A program made the translations under genes and the position numbers. The notes below the pieces were generated by a model. The model was not told the origin of the DNA. It did no database searches and worked only from the letters and a program-made list of their open reading frames with translations. Positions 35,471-44,754 of a stretch of 64,000 nt of DNA are shown piece by piece (position 1 is the stretch's first letter; each line of letters starts with the position of its first letter). Origin of the DNA: RGIG4140 sp045638265 (GTDB lineage: Bacteria > Pseudomonadota > Alphaproteobacteria > CAAHEQ01 > UBA3637); the NCBI GenBank assembly GCA_045638265.1, contig JAZUBA010000050.1, positions 1-64,000 on the forward strand, in the 5' to 3' direction.

Positions 35471-37363
35471 TTAGAGAACTTTTATTTTTGTATTAGGAGA
35501 TTTCAGTTTAAATATCTCATCTACATTGATACGGGCAGAATCTGTTGCAAAAGAACTGTCTCTAAACACAACTCTGAGTGGTTTCATATCGGCAATTTGT
35601 TTGATAACATCTTCGGATACTTTGTCATCAAAACAAGCAATTAAATCACCTTCATTCACAATATGGATATTATAGCCATTGATTGCTTTTGTTTCATGGG
35701 GTAAAGAAAGTTCCAATCCCCATTCAAGCATACATGCATAAAGTAGGTCTTCCGGTGTTCTGTCTTCTTTGATGTTGCTTGTCATCTTATCAAGCATAGA
35801 TTGGTTATAATCTGCCGGTGTATAATAAACATCTTTCATATTGCTTTCATCAAGTTTCAAAACACGGAAACCTATATCAAGGTCTTGTTTACCTGTTTCT
35901 TCTTTGATTTTCTTTCCGGCTCTACGGATGCGTTCTTTTCCGATTTCACAAATGTTTTTGTATCCAGCCTTATATGCTTCGGACTTTTCATCACAAATTT
36001 CCGGTAATTGCACCATAATAAATTTGCGTTTGCCACCATCTTCGGCATTTAATTGCATTACAGCGTGCGCTGTAGTTGCTGAACCCGAGAAAAAGTCAAG
36101 GATGATATCATTATTATTAACTTTTGAAATATTCATTATTTTTCTTATGAAACTTATTGGTTTAGGATTATCAAAAACTTTTTCACCTATTGTTTGTTTA
36201 AGTTCAATAGAACCTTTTTTATTACCATCAATATCATTCCATAAGTTAGAAACTTGTTTTGTCCTACCTTCTGCATAATATTTAACATATGGCTGTAAAA
36301 TTCCATCTCTATTATCTTTCCATAATATCATATTATTTTTGCATAACTCTTCATATGTATTTTTTGCAACGCGCCAACGACTTTGATAACCAGTTGGTCC
36401 AATAGGATATACTTCATCTCCATTAGGTGAAATGACAGGATAATACATTAAAGGACGGTCTTCTCTTCTATCTGCATTCCCTGTTTTTCGTAATTGTAGG
36501 TATGAGTATGCTCCTTTTTCATCTTTTTCCTTAAATCTATTCAAGTCATCATCTGATAATTCTATACCTTGTAATTCAAATAAATTGCTTTTTGTATAGC
36601 ATAACAAATAATCTAATGATGAACCTATTTTATTTGCATCTTGACCTGTTGTTGTTCCTGTCGCTCTTGCAATATACCCAATGCAATTAACTTCTCCAAA
36701 TACTTCATTACACATTTTCTTCAAACTATCTACTTCATTGTCATCAATGGATATGAAAATCACACCGTCTTCGGAAAGTAAGTTTCTTGCTAATTTCAAA
36801 CGAGGATACATCATAGAGCACCAATCACTATGAAATCTCCCATTACTTTCTGTATTTTGAATAAATTTATTACTTAACTGACGGTTGCCATTTTCATCAA
36901 ATAAACCTATACCATCATTCATTTCATCTACTGATTGAATGCAATTGTCGTTATAAATAAAGTCACTTCCTGTATTATAAGGTGGGTCGATGTAAATCAT
37001 TTTGATTTTATTCAAATAACTTTCTTGTAAAAGTTTTAAGACATCCAAATTATCACCTTCAATATAAAGGTTTTCTGTATTTTCCCAATCAACAGATTCT
37101 TCTTTACAAGGACGAAGTGTCTTACGAATTGGGCGAGAGGCTTCAACCATCGCTTGTTTTTTACCAACCCACGTAAAATCATAACTTTCATCCCCTTCAA
37201 TCACTTTTGTTGAAAGCAGTTGTTCCAACTTCTTGGCATCAATGGCAGAAACAATATCACCATTTGCATCTTTGGTTTCGGTTATCACTTCGGGCAACAA
37301 CTCTTTCAATTGCTCCAATCTTTCCAAAGTCTTATTCTTTGTTTCTATAGCCATTTTATCCAT
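35471..37363 (-). CDS. Type III DNA methyltransferase Mod (adenine-N6 type)
   Basis: 630 residues. The catalytic motif IV is DPPYNTGSDFIYND, and the SAM-binding motif I is FFSGSATTAHAVM near the C-terminal half, the beta-class order typical of type III Mod. N-terminal and C-terminal parts frame a target-recognition region (about 230-400). Mod sets sequence specificity and protects host DNA by adenine methylation. Its ATG overlaps the AlbA_2 stop by eight bases (ATGGATAA). The recognition site cannot be read from sequence. Confidence 0.92.
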   Translation of the reverse strand: MDKMAIETKNKTLERLEQLKELLPEVITETKDANGDIVSAIDAKKLEQLLSTKVIEGDESYDFTWVGKKQAMVEASRPIRKTLRPCKEESVDWENTENLYIEGDNLDVLKLLQESYLNKIKMIYIDPPYNTGSDFIYNDNCIQSVDEMNDGIGLFDENGNRQLSNKFIQNTESNGRFHSDWCSMMYPRLKLARNLLSEDGVIFISIDDNEVDSLKKMCNEVFGEVNCIGYIARATGTTTGQDANKIGSSLDYLLCYTKSNLFELQGIELSDDDLNRFKEKDEKGAYSYLQLRKTGNADRREDRPLMYYPVISPNGDEVYPIGPTGYQSRWRVAKNTYEELCKNNMILWKDNRDGILQPYVKYYAEGRTKQVSNLWNDIDGNKKGSIELKQTIGEKVFDNPKPISFIRKIMNISKVNNNDIILDFFSGSATTAHAVMQLNAEDGGKRKFIMVQLPEICDEKSEAYKAGYKNICEIGKERIRRAGKKIKEETGKQDLDIGFRVLKLDESNMKDVYYTPADYNQSMLDKMTSNIKEDRTPEDLLYACMLEWGLELSLPHETKAINGYNIHIVNEGDLIACFDDKVSEDVIKQIADMKPLRVVFRDSSFATDSARINVDEIFKLKSPNTKIKVL

Positions 37364-38441
37364 TGTTTTTTGTTCTCCTTTTAGATTTGTTTTTTAAAGA
37401 ATATTCTTTTTTTATTTTTTCAAATGCCTCTGGGGTATTTTTATATTCATCTATTTTTTCTTTCAAAAATATTAGTGCTTTTTCTGAAAACTTATGAGTT
37501 GTAGTTGTCTCTGATGTCGCTATTGCAAGATGATATTCTTTAATTCCTTTCATCTTAAAATGATGAATTAATACTTGTATATCATAAGGATTTACCTGTA
37601 ATATCTCTGCTAATTTTTTTTGTATATAAGGATGTGTTTTATTAGGAGACTCTGCTTGTTCAATAATCGAACTTTCAGTTAAATCAATAGTACCAGTTAC
37701 TTTAATAACAGGCGTTCCCTTTTTTTCATCAAAACTTCCTTCTTTTATAAATTTTGCTTTCTTTAAAACTTGAGCAACTAATTTTCTATCAAATTCTACA
37801 TCTACACCATATGGAGTGGAAAATTTACCATTTGTGTAATTTACAATTCCCAGATTGGCTGTTTCACTTTTCTTGATAGTATCAAAAAGTTTAAACAATC
37901 GTTCTCTTTCACTCTTTGCTTTTTCTTCAATTATACGACATAATTCAGCATGTTTTATCTTTTGACTTCTGGCTCTATATCTATATAAAATATCTCCATT
38001 TGAGAAATTTTCATTATTACAATTTTTTTGAGCCATTATCGGTTTATTCAAACTTTCATCTGTATAAATCCATCCAATTTTTTTTGATTCTATACATCCA
38101 ATACTATTTGTAATATCAATAGATAAAGAACCACACTCCCATTCAATTTCTGGAGAAAAATAGGAATTTAATATTTCTGTAAATGTTTCTTGTTCTAAAT
38201 TATCAAAATTATCATTTTGCAATCCTTTTACTATACGGGGTTTATCTGTAACTCCAAAAATAATATATCCCCCTCTGTTATTAGAGTAAGCGGCCATTGT
38301 TTTGGCATATTTTTGAAAATTTGATTTATTAAAATTTTCTTTAAATTCTATATTATTACTTTCCCGACTTTTTAATTTGCCAGATTTATCGAGGTTAGTA
38401 AGAATTCCTCTTAAAAATTCTTCATGTGTTGCATTAATCAT
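37356..38441 (-). CDS. AlbA_2/Schlafen-like domain protein
   Basis: 361 residues. The N-terminal 150 form an AlbA_2 (divergent AAA_4/Schlafen-type) domain: ESNNIEFKENFN and YSNNRGGYIIFGVTD are characteristic. The C-terminal part contains a short helical segment (KLAEILQVNPYDIQVLIHHF) resembling a winged-helix. AlbA_2 proteins occur in several defence and regulatory settings. Here the gene lies inside the restriction operon with eight-base overlaps on both sides, so it is probably a functional component. Its biochemical role is unknown. Confidence 0.82.
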   Translation of the reverse strand: MINATHEEFLRGILTNLDKSGKLKSRESNNIEFKENFNKSNFQKYAKTMAAYSNNRGGYIIFGVTDKPRIVKGLQNDNFDNLEQETFTEILNSYFSPEIEWECGSLSIDITNSIGCIESKKIGWIYTDESLNKPIMAQKNCNNENFSNGDILYRYRARSQKIKHAELCRIIEEKAKSERERLFKLFDTIKKSETANLGIVNYTNGKFSTPYGVDVEFDRKLVAQVLKKAKFIKEGSFDEKKGTPVIKVTGTIDLTESSIIEQAESPNKTHPYIQKKLAEILQVNPYDIQVLIHHFKMKGIKEYHLAIATSETTTTHKFSEKALIFLKEKIDEYKNTPEAFEKIKKEYSLKNKSKRRTKNNG

Positions 38442-39087
38442 TTCTCATCTCCAGTAATGCTTTGGTTAATTGCTTGATTTCTTTGTTTATTTCAATTTGT
38501 CTGTTGAATTGTTTTTCTCGGTGTAATTTGGTTGTTAATTTTTCAATCTCTTTTTCTAATTTTTGAATTTCTACGGTTTGATTTACTTTTGTTTTAAGGT
38601 CTTCTTCACTTGATGTATCTATCAATCCATCTGAAAGTTGGCTTAAAAAGTTTTCATAAATACTGTCTAACTTTGTTCCTCGCAATGTTAAAGTGATGTC
38701 GTTTTGCCATTCATTTTTGAAATATTTGATTATCTTTGCTTTGTTATTGCTGTTTGTTGTTTTTTCTTTATACCCTATCCAAATCTGTTGTCTTCCATTA
38801 TAGTCCAAAACAAACAGAATGTAATAAGGGATAGCTTTATCAATCGCATCCAGTATCTTTTGATTGAAATTTTTATTTTTTAACAGAATGTGAAAAACTT
38901 CAATTTCTTTAATATCGCTCCCCGAATCAATGTTGAGTGTGTCAGCAGAAAGTTTGTTTGCCCAAACAATCTTTTCAATGTCATTGACGAACGCTTCTTT
39001 CAAAGCAGGTGTTATCTCGGCTTTCTCATAAAATTTCTTTTTCGGTATTGTCCGATTGACTTCGGTTGTTTTGGGCAGATTAAACAT
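38434..39087 (-). CDS. DUF4391-like protein of restriction operon
   Basis: 217 residues from the ATG at 39087; this start (MFNLPKTTEVNRTIPKKKFYEKA) makes an eight-base overlap with the helicase stop identical in form to the other junctions. The N-terminal IPKKKFYE, a middle ..ID.AIPYYILFVLDYNGRQQIWIGYKE and a C-terminal coiled coil rich in Glu/Lys fit DUF4391, which I recall next to helicase and Mod genes in defence loci. Function unproven. Confidence 0.75.
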   Translation of the reverse strand: MFNLPKTTEVNRTIPKKKFYEKAEITPALKEAFVNDIEKIVWANKLSADTLNIDSGSDIKEIEVFHILLKNKNFNQKILDAIDKAIPYYILFVLDYNGRQQIWIGYKEKTTNSNNKAKIIKYFKNEWQNDITLTLRGTKLDSIYENFLSQLSDGLIDTSSEEDLKTKVNQTVEIQKLEKEIEKLTTKLHREKQFNRQIEINKEIKQLTKALLEMRND

Positions 39088-42000
39088 TGTTACCACCTTC
39101 AACAATTAAGAAGCAAATCAATTCAAAATCGTTCAATCCTTTGATTTCGTCTAATAAGGCTGATGTTCCTCCGTCACTGAATAAACTGTCTATATCGCTT
39201 TCTTCTTTAACAGAAATAATGGATTTGATGGCTTCACCCAATAATTGTGAATAATGTTCCATATTCCGTCCGTCTTGTGTTTTTGTGTTAAAAATATCAT
39301 AAACACGTTTGTCAGGCGTTGTCTTTCCTTTGCAAGAAAATCTTAATTTATCCAATAATTCTTTGGGGTGTAGGTGATCAAAAACAACTTCACCATCGTC
39401 TTTGATATAAACCATATAAAACGGATGCAACCGATTCATATTGTTTATGTTGGTACTTTTGTTAATGTTCTTTAAGATATAAATGACTCCGGCAGGCATT
39501 TCTTTTGTTGCCTGAATAACAGCATTCATGCCAAACGGGGTGTGTTCTATATCCGTATTTTCTTTGAGATAATCCAACAAATCCAATCTGAACTCGTTTA
39601 ATCCCAAGTCCATAATGGATATACCTGTTCCCATTTCTTCCAAATCAACAACTTCATGTTGCAGTTTTTCAAGTTGTTGCTTACGATATTCTAAATCAGG
39701 TTCATCTTCCGGATTGATAACATTATCATGTCCGCCACCGGTAATATCCACAATTTTCATTCGTCCTTCAACCCGATTACGAAGTTTGATGTATTCATCT
39801 AACTCCATCGGTGCCCAGAAATTAACCAGTTGAATAACGTTGTTTTTACTACCGATACGGTCAATCCGTCCAAAACGTTGGATAATCCGAACCGGATTCC
39901 AATGAATGTCATAGTTGATTAAATAATCGCAATCTTGCAGGTTCTGACCCTCTGAAATACAATCCGTTGCAATCAGAACATCAATTTCAGTTGGTTCATT
40001 CGGACACAATAAATGTTTTTCTTTTGAAATCGGAGAAAAACAGGTTAAAGCCTTATTCATATCCTGTATCCAAGGTTTTGCCGTACATTTGCCGTTAATT
40101 TCACCGGTAATCAAAGCCGTATTTAATTTAAAGTTTTGCTTTACATATGTTGAAACATGTTCATATAAGTATTCTGCCGTATCAGAGAATGCCGTGAATA
40201 TAATAACTTTTTTATTGTTCGGATTGATGGGATTTTGAATTTTATGACCAATGTCTGCCAGTAACACCTGCAATTTATTATCTTCTGCTACACCGATTTT
40301 AGATGTTTGTTGCTGAATTGTTTCAAGCAGATATAAATCGGATTGAAGATCGTTTTTCCATGAAATATAATCCATATCATTCAATGAAATGCTTATTTTT
40401 TCACCGATTTTTGTATCATATCCATTATCATATTCATCATCATATATATATTCATCCTGAATGATATGCAGATTAAGTGAATTGTGTTCATGCCTCATAA
40501 TGGTACAAAGCATTTCCCTAATTTTATCAATCAGTTCTTCTAAACTCTTATTAAATGAATAAATTGAACTTTCTAAACGCTTCATCAAGCCAATACTAAC
40601 GAGTTTTTGTGTTCCTTTCTCTCTATCCTTTTGTCTTAAAAATCCATAACGGTTAATACTGTCATACATTTCTTCATATTTCTTTTGTTTGCTTGGATAG
40701 ATAAAAGCAGTCGGATTGTATATTGACAAGTTTAATTGCAACAATGTTTCAAAAATAAACTGATATTCTATAACATTACTGTCTTGACATAATACAGGTT
40801 GTAGATTTTTAGGTTTTAAACGTTCAGGAAACTTCCCGATATCACTCATATTATAATATTCTTCAATATGTTTTCTGGAACGGGCAATAGATACATTATC
40901 TAACAAATTGATAAAGTCAAAACTTAACATAGACAATAGTTTTTTTGCTGTTTTTTTAGAGGAAGGCAATTTATCCCATAATGAAAAGGTTCGTTGTGCT
41001 TCCCGAAAAATGTTATCTATATCTTTGTCTTCACCTAACTTCTTATTAAACTCAATACTGTTTCCTTCATAAGCCAATGCTAACTGATGCTTTAAATCTA
41101 TAAATCGGTTATTAACCGGTGTGGCAGAAAGCATTAAAACCTTTGTTTGAACGCCTTGTTGTATGATTTTCTTTAAGAGGAAATTATAGCGATTATCTTT
41201 AATTTCATTTGTATCTGTTGTATATTCTTTTCCTCCTGTTCTAAAATTATGACTTTCATCAATCACAACCAAATCATAATTGCCCCAGTTAATGTATTCC
41301 AAATCTAAACTACCTGACATTCCTTTTTTTCGAGATAAATCCGTATGACATATAACATCATATCTTAATCTGTCAGAGGCAATTGGATTATTTAAATAAT
41401 TTGCTTGATATGTTGTCCAGTTTGTTGCGAGTTTTTTAGGGCATAAAACCAATACTCTTTTATTGCGACCTTCATAATATTTAATAACAGATAAGGCTGT
41501 AAATGTTTTACCTAAACCAACACTGTCTGCTAAAATACATCCGTTGTACTTTTCAAGTTTATTAATGATAGCCAAACAGGCATCTTTTTGAAAATTATAT
41601 AATTTATTCCAAATGGCACTTTCTTTAAATCCTGTTTTTTCATTGGGTAAAACATCTTCGTTAATATCTTCCAAAAATTCATTAAAAATGTTGTAAAGTG
41701 TGAAGAAATAAATAAATTCCGGTGAATTTTCGTTATATACCGATGAAATATTTTCAATGATTTCTTCGGTAATGTCTTGTAATTGTTCGGAATCCTTCCA
41801 CATTTCATTAAAGATAGAAAGGTATCTTTTTGTTTCCGGACCTTCAAATTTGTTAATGAAACAAAAATAATCATTCCCTTTTTCACATCCTAAATCTACG
41901 GTAGTAAATCCATTTGTCGGGTAATAAACCGAATCGGTTTGATTTTCAACACTGATAAATCCCGGTATGGAACGATGTGTTTTATTAGATTTGAAACGAA

Positions 42001-42334
42001 CTTTTTTCCGAATCCAATCAGCACATTCACGAGCAATGGCTTTTTGTGTCAATTCATTTCTTAATTTTACTTCAAACTCTGTTCCATACAATCCTTTTTC
42101 ACGGCTTGTACGAGGAATATAAAACTCTCGTTTTTCTTTTGATGTTTTTTCTTTGATAAATGTAGGAGATGTAAATATAAATCTTAATTCTGATATATTT
42201 TCTAACTGTTTCTTTAAAACTTCATAAGCATATATTGAAAAATAGGCTGCAGCAATAGATAGTTTAGAATTCTTCTTAATTTCAACCTCTAAATCATCTT
42301 TTAGAATATTATTTACATTATCAAACATCTTCAT
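39080..42334 (-). CDS. SNF2-type helicase with N-terminal PLD-like region
   Basis: 1084 residues. Residues 1-190 resemble the N-terminal region of PLD-linked helicases (LSIAAAYFSIYAYEVLKKQL), though no HKD motif is visible. The motor has Walker A ADSVGLGKTFTA, DExH-like VVIDESHNFR, SATPVNNR and motif VI QRFGRIDRIGS, a SNF2/RapA-like set. It would sense or remodel DNA within the restriction system. It is the first gene of the operon, whose promoter lies in 42335-42620 near two palindromes. Confidence 0.88.
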   Translation of the reverse strand: MKMFDNVNNILKDDLEVEIKKNSKLSIAAAYFSIYAYEVLKKQLENISELRFIFTSPTFIKEKTSKEKREFYIPRTSREKGLYGTEFEVKLRNELTQKAIARECADWIRKKVRFKSNKTHRSIPGFISVENQTDSVYYPTNGFTTVDLGCEKGNDYFCFINKFEGPETKRYLSIFNEMWKDSEQLQDITEEIIENISSVYNENSPEFIYFFTLYNIFNEFLEDINEDVLPNEKTGFKESAIWNKLYNFQKDACLAIINKLEKYNGCILADSVGLGKTFTALSVIKYYEGRNKRVLVLCPKKLATNWTTYQANYLNNPIASDRLRYDVICHTDLSRKKGMSGSLDLEYINWGNYDLVVIDESHNFRTGGKEYTTDTNEIKDNRYNFLLKKIIQQGVQTKVLMLSATPVNNRFIDLKHQLALAYEGNSIEFNKKLGEDKDIDNIFREAQRTFSLWDKLPSSKKTAKKLLSMLSFDFINLLDNVSIARSRKHIEEYYNMSDIGKFPERLKPKNLQPVLCQDSNVIEYQFIFETLLQLNLSIYNPTAFIYPSKQKKYEEMYDSINRYGFLRQKDREKGTQKLVSIGLMKRLESSIYSFNKSLEELIDKIREMLCTIMRHEHNSLNLHIIQDEYIYDDEYDNGYDTKIGEKISISLNDMDYISWKNDLQSDLYLLETIQQQTSKIGVAEDNKLQVLLADIGHKIQNPINPNNKKVIIFTAFSDTAEYLYEHVSTYVKQNFKLNTALITGEINGKCTAKPWIQDMNKALTCFSPISKEKHLLCPNEPTEIDVLIATDCISEGQNLQDCDYLINYDIHWNPVRIIQRFGRIDRIGSKNNVIQLVNFWAPMELDEYIKLRNRVEGRMKIVDITGGGHDNVINPEDEPDLEYRKQQLEKLQHEVVDLEEMGTGISIMDLGLNEFRLDLLDYLKENTDIEHTPFGMNAVIQATKEMPAGVIYILKNINKSTNINNMNRLHPFYMVYIKDDGEVVFDHLHPKELLDKLRFSCKGKTTPDKRVYDIFNTKTQDGRNMEHYSQLLGEAIKSIISVKEESDIDSLFSDGGTSALLDEIKGLNDFELICFLIVEGGNNV

Positions 42335-42359
42335 TTTTACATATCCATAGCACTAAACG

Positions 42360-42386
42360 GGACAAAATATGTCCATATTTTATGGA
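42360..42386. promoter_or_regulatory. Two small palindromes upstream of the restriction operon
   Basis: GGACA-AAATA-TGTCC (42360-42374) and TCCATA-TTT-TATGGA (42372-42386) overlap by three bases, 26 bp before the helicase start. They could be operators for a dimeric repressor. About 40 bp further, TTTTGTTAAAAA occurs twice (near 42431 and 42450). Confidence 0.4.
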
Positions 42387-42621
42387 ATAAAAAATATATA
42401 AATAATTATTCTGTATAGAATAATATAACATTTTGTTAAAAATACAATATTTTGTTAAAAAACAGGAGAATTCAAAGAAAAATTAATTAAAACAAACAAG
42501 GTCCTTGCAAAATACAAATATATGTTATAATATGGTAAAAATAAGGGACATTTTATTTCCTATACCCATTTATCCAGTAAACTATTGTTTTCTTAATAAA
42601 TAAAAATAAAAGGATTACAAC

Positions 42622-43218
42622 ATGATTTACGGATATATTCGCGTCTCCACTGATAAGCAAACCACAGAAAACCAAAAATTCGAAATTGAACAATTTTGTC
42701 TTCAAAACAAGATTGTTATTGACAAATGGATAACTGAAACCATCAGTGCTACAAAAGAATTAAATAAACGAAAACTTGGAAAACTGCTCAAACAAATCAA
42801 AAATGATGATATTGTAATTGCTACTGAACTGTCTCGCTTGGGTAGAAATTTGTTGCAAGTGATGAGTATTCTACACCATTGTATGAGTATCGGGTGTCAA
42901 GTTTGGACGATTAAAGACAATTATCGTCTTGGAAAGACCATAGAAAGCAAGGTCTTAGCATTTGCCTTTGGTTTGTCTGCTGAGATTGAAAGAGATCTCA
43001 TTTCTCAAAGAACAACCGAAGCCTTAAAACGTCTTCAAAATGAAGGAAAAGTCTTAGGTAGACCAAAAGGCAAGAAAAACCCAAAACGCAAATTAGATGG
43101 TAAAATCTTTCAAATTAAAGAACTTTTAGAAAAGAAAGTCTCAAAGAATAAGATTGCTAAAATCCTTAAAGTGGATATTAAAACCTTAAATAAGTTCATT
43201 TGTGAATGTTTGACTTAA
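42622..43218 (+). CDS. Serine recombinase (resolvase/invertase family)
   Basis: 198 residues. The N-terminal catalytic domain starts MIYGYIRVSTDKQTTENQ, with the nucleophile in the RVST motif (Ser9). ATELSRLGRNLLQ and AEIERDLISQRTTEAL, then GRPKGKKNPKRKLD, are typical of Hin/Pin/Tn3 small serine recombinases. A C-terminal helix-turn-helix (SKNKIAKILKVDIKTLNKFI) binds DNA. It may be a resolvase or invertase for sites within the island. It is the only recombinase visible in the island. AAAGGA precedes the start. Confidence 0.9.
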   Translation: MIYGYIRVSTDKQTTENQKFEIEQFCLQNKIVIDKWITETISATKELNKRKLGKLLKQIKNDDIVIATELSRLGRNLLQVMSILHHCMSIGCQVWTIKDNYRLGKTIESKVLAFAFGLSAEIERDLISQRTTEALKRLQNEGKVLGRPKGKKNPKRKLDGKIFQIKELLEKKVSKNKIAKILKVDIKTLNKFICECLT

Positions 43219-43304
43219 TCTACACTCCCAAAGCACAAATTGCCAGATTACTTGGAGTGGATAAACTGACCTTGTATAGATTCTTAAAGCATTTGGAAAG
43301 TTAA
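43206..43304 (+). other. Second HTH fragment after the recombinase
   Basis: A 32-codon open frame overlaps the end of the recombinase gene in another frame. It encodes KAQIARLLGVDKLTLYRFLKH, closely similar to the helix-turn-helix of recombinase C-termini and to the one just upstream. It is most likely the remnant of another recombinase gene left by recombination, rather than a separate gene. Confidence 0.5.
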
Positions 43305-43350
43305 GAATAATGTTCTGATTTGTTCAAAAGTGTTTGATGGGGTTAGTTTT

Positions 43351-43458
43351 CTCCGAACTTTTTTGATTTTTCTCCTTACTTAAAAAAGTTTTCTCCGAAC
43401 TTTACTCCGAACTTTTTATAGTTTTCTGTGAACTTTTTAAAATTTTCAGGGAACCTTT
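43351..43458 (+). repeat. Iteron-like array, 21-bp phased
   Basis: CTCCGAACTTT or a variant begins at 43351, 43372 (CTCCTTACTTA), 43393, 43405, 43426 (CTGTGAACTTT) and 43447 (CAGGGAACCTTT). Steps are 21, 21, 12, 21 and 21 bp. A regular two-turn spacing is typical of iterons or operator arrays. Confidence 0.65.
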
Positions 43459-44064
43459 TCTGGGTAGCAACATTTCAATTTTCCCCAAAGCAACCACCCA
43501 CCAAAACCAGTTGCCACCCCCGAGCAGTTGGTTTTCCCCATTTATATTTGATCAGACTAATGGCCTTTGGCAGTTGGGATTAATTGCTTTTTAGACCTAA
43601 TTACTTTTCCATATAATCCATCCCATTACTTTGGGTTTAGTTATTTAATCCAATGACTATCCACACATGACTCCCATTACATTCCTTTGCTGGTTTAATC
43701 CAAAGAAAAAAGAGGTCTAATGTCTTTATTTTGACTTATTATAATCTCTTTCTTTTTTATTTCTATTATAAGTACTATTATAGGCAACAAAAACACCCCT
43801 AAACACCAATGAATACAAGGGGTTTAGAGAAATGACCCGAACATAACAGTATCCAATTCCGAAAGTATCTTTCTCCATTACCGACAATATGCCTTTTTGC
43901 CCGAGACACAAAGATCCTCGATTTTAAATTCCTGACAATAAAAGTGTTTTTTACCCGAAATACCGAACACATAAATATTTTTGAACTTTTTTTTGTTCAA
44001 ACGAAAATTTGGATATTTACCCGAATAAATAATTGTGCATTACGAGAAAATATAAGGAGTAAAA
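43459..44064. other. Non-coding control or origin-like region
   Basis: About 600 bp without a convincing gene. It holds a pyrimidine-rich stretch (43470-43540), several TAATCCA-like repeats (43600-43700), TTTACCCGAA at 43950-43959 and again at 44016-44025, and an inverted repeat TTTGAAC / GTTCAAA (43980-43986, 43995-44001) between those two. TCGGGTAAA recurs, inverted, at 49884-49892 near the right island end. A 61-codon minus-strand open frame (43726-43911) shows no support. The layout suggests an origin or operator region for the gene at 44065. Confidence 0.5.
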
Positions 44065-44646
44065 ATGAGTAGTAGTAAAGCACAATTATCTATCACAAAA
44101 CGAGTATTATTAGACTTTGTTAAGTTTAAAACAAACAATAACTTTAAGTTCTTCGGGGGTAATGAATACATCGCCAGTGTGTTGGATTTAACCAAGAACA
44201 CTGCAAAGACTTTTGTCAACGACCTTATTCGTGAAGGATATTTATATAAGGAAACAGATAAAAAAGGCAGACGGTTGCTTTCTTTAACCGGAAAAGAATA
44301 TAAACCTTTATTTGAGGATTTAACCAATTTAGATAAAAAGGCATTAAGGGAAGAAAACAATGACCTGAAACAAGATAATAAGTATTTGGAACAAGAACTG
44401 GAAACACATAAACACCATGCAAATATGTTGTTATCAGAGAAAACTGACTTAGTTATATCTAATACAGAGTTAAATATCAAAATACAAGAACTTGAAGAAA
44501 GAATTGCCAAATTAGAAAACAGAACAACAAAGTTGGAGAATATCTTTTATAAGAATGGAATATCTAAAACACAATTAGATGAGATGATAGAAAAGAATGA
44601 GAACATAAAATCCAATACAACCCAAAACGGCATTCAACGGAAATGA
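44065..44646 (+). CDS. Winged-helix DNA-binding protein with coiled coil
   Basis: 193 residues. Residues 1-80 are a winged helix-turn-helix (GGNEYIASVLDLTKNTAKTF, then FVNDLIREGYLYKETDKKGRR), followed by a long coiled coil (about 95-160, Glu/Leu/Lys-rich) and a polar tail. This resembles mobile-element regulators and small replication initiators. The repeats upstream (TTTACCCGAA twice, the 21-bp array) are candidate binding sites. AAGGAG precedes the start. Either autoregulator or initiator; not distinguishable here. Confidence 0.72.
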   Translation: MSSSKAQLSITKRVLLDFVKFKTNNNFKFFGGNEYIASVLDLTKNTAKTFVNDLIREGYLYKETDKKGRRLLSLTGKEYKPLFEDLTNLDKKALREENNDLKQDNKYLEQELETHKHHANMLLSEKTDLVISNTELNIKIQELEERIAKLENRTTKLENIFYKNGISKTQLDEMIEKNENIKSNTTQNGIQRK

Positions 44647-44754
44647 TAGGGTTTTATAGGTATTGATAGGCAAGATATCTTTATTTTTCAATGGTTTTTG
44701 TATATATCAGAGATATGTTTAAAAATTGTAACATAATTAACAAAAGGAGAAAAT

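Noticed and set aside
43726..43911. 61-codon minus-strand open frame in the origin-like region
   Set aside because: No ribosome-binding site or recognised motif; the region looks non-coding and repeat-rich.
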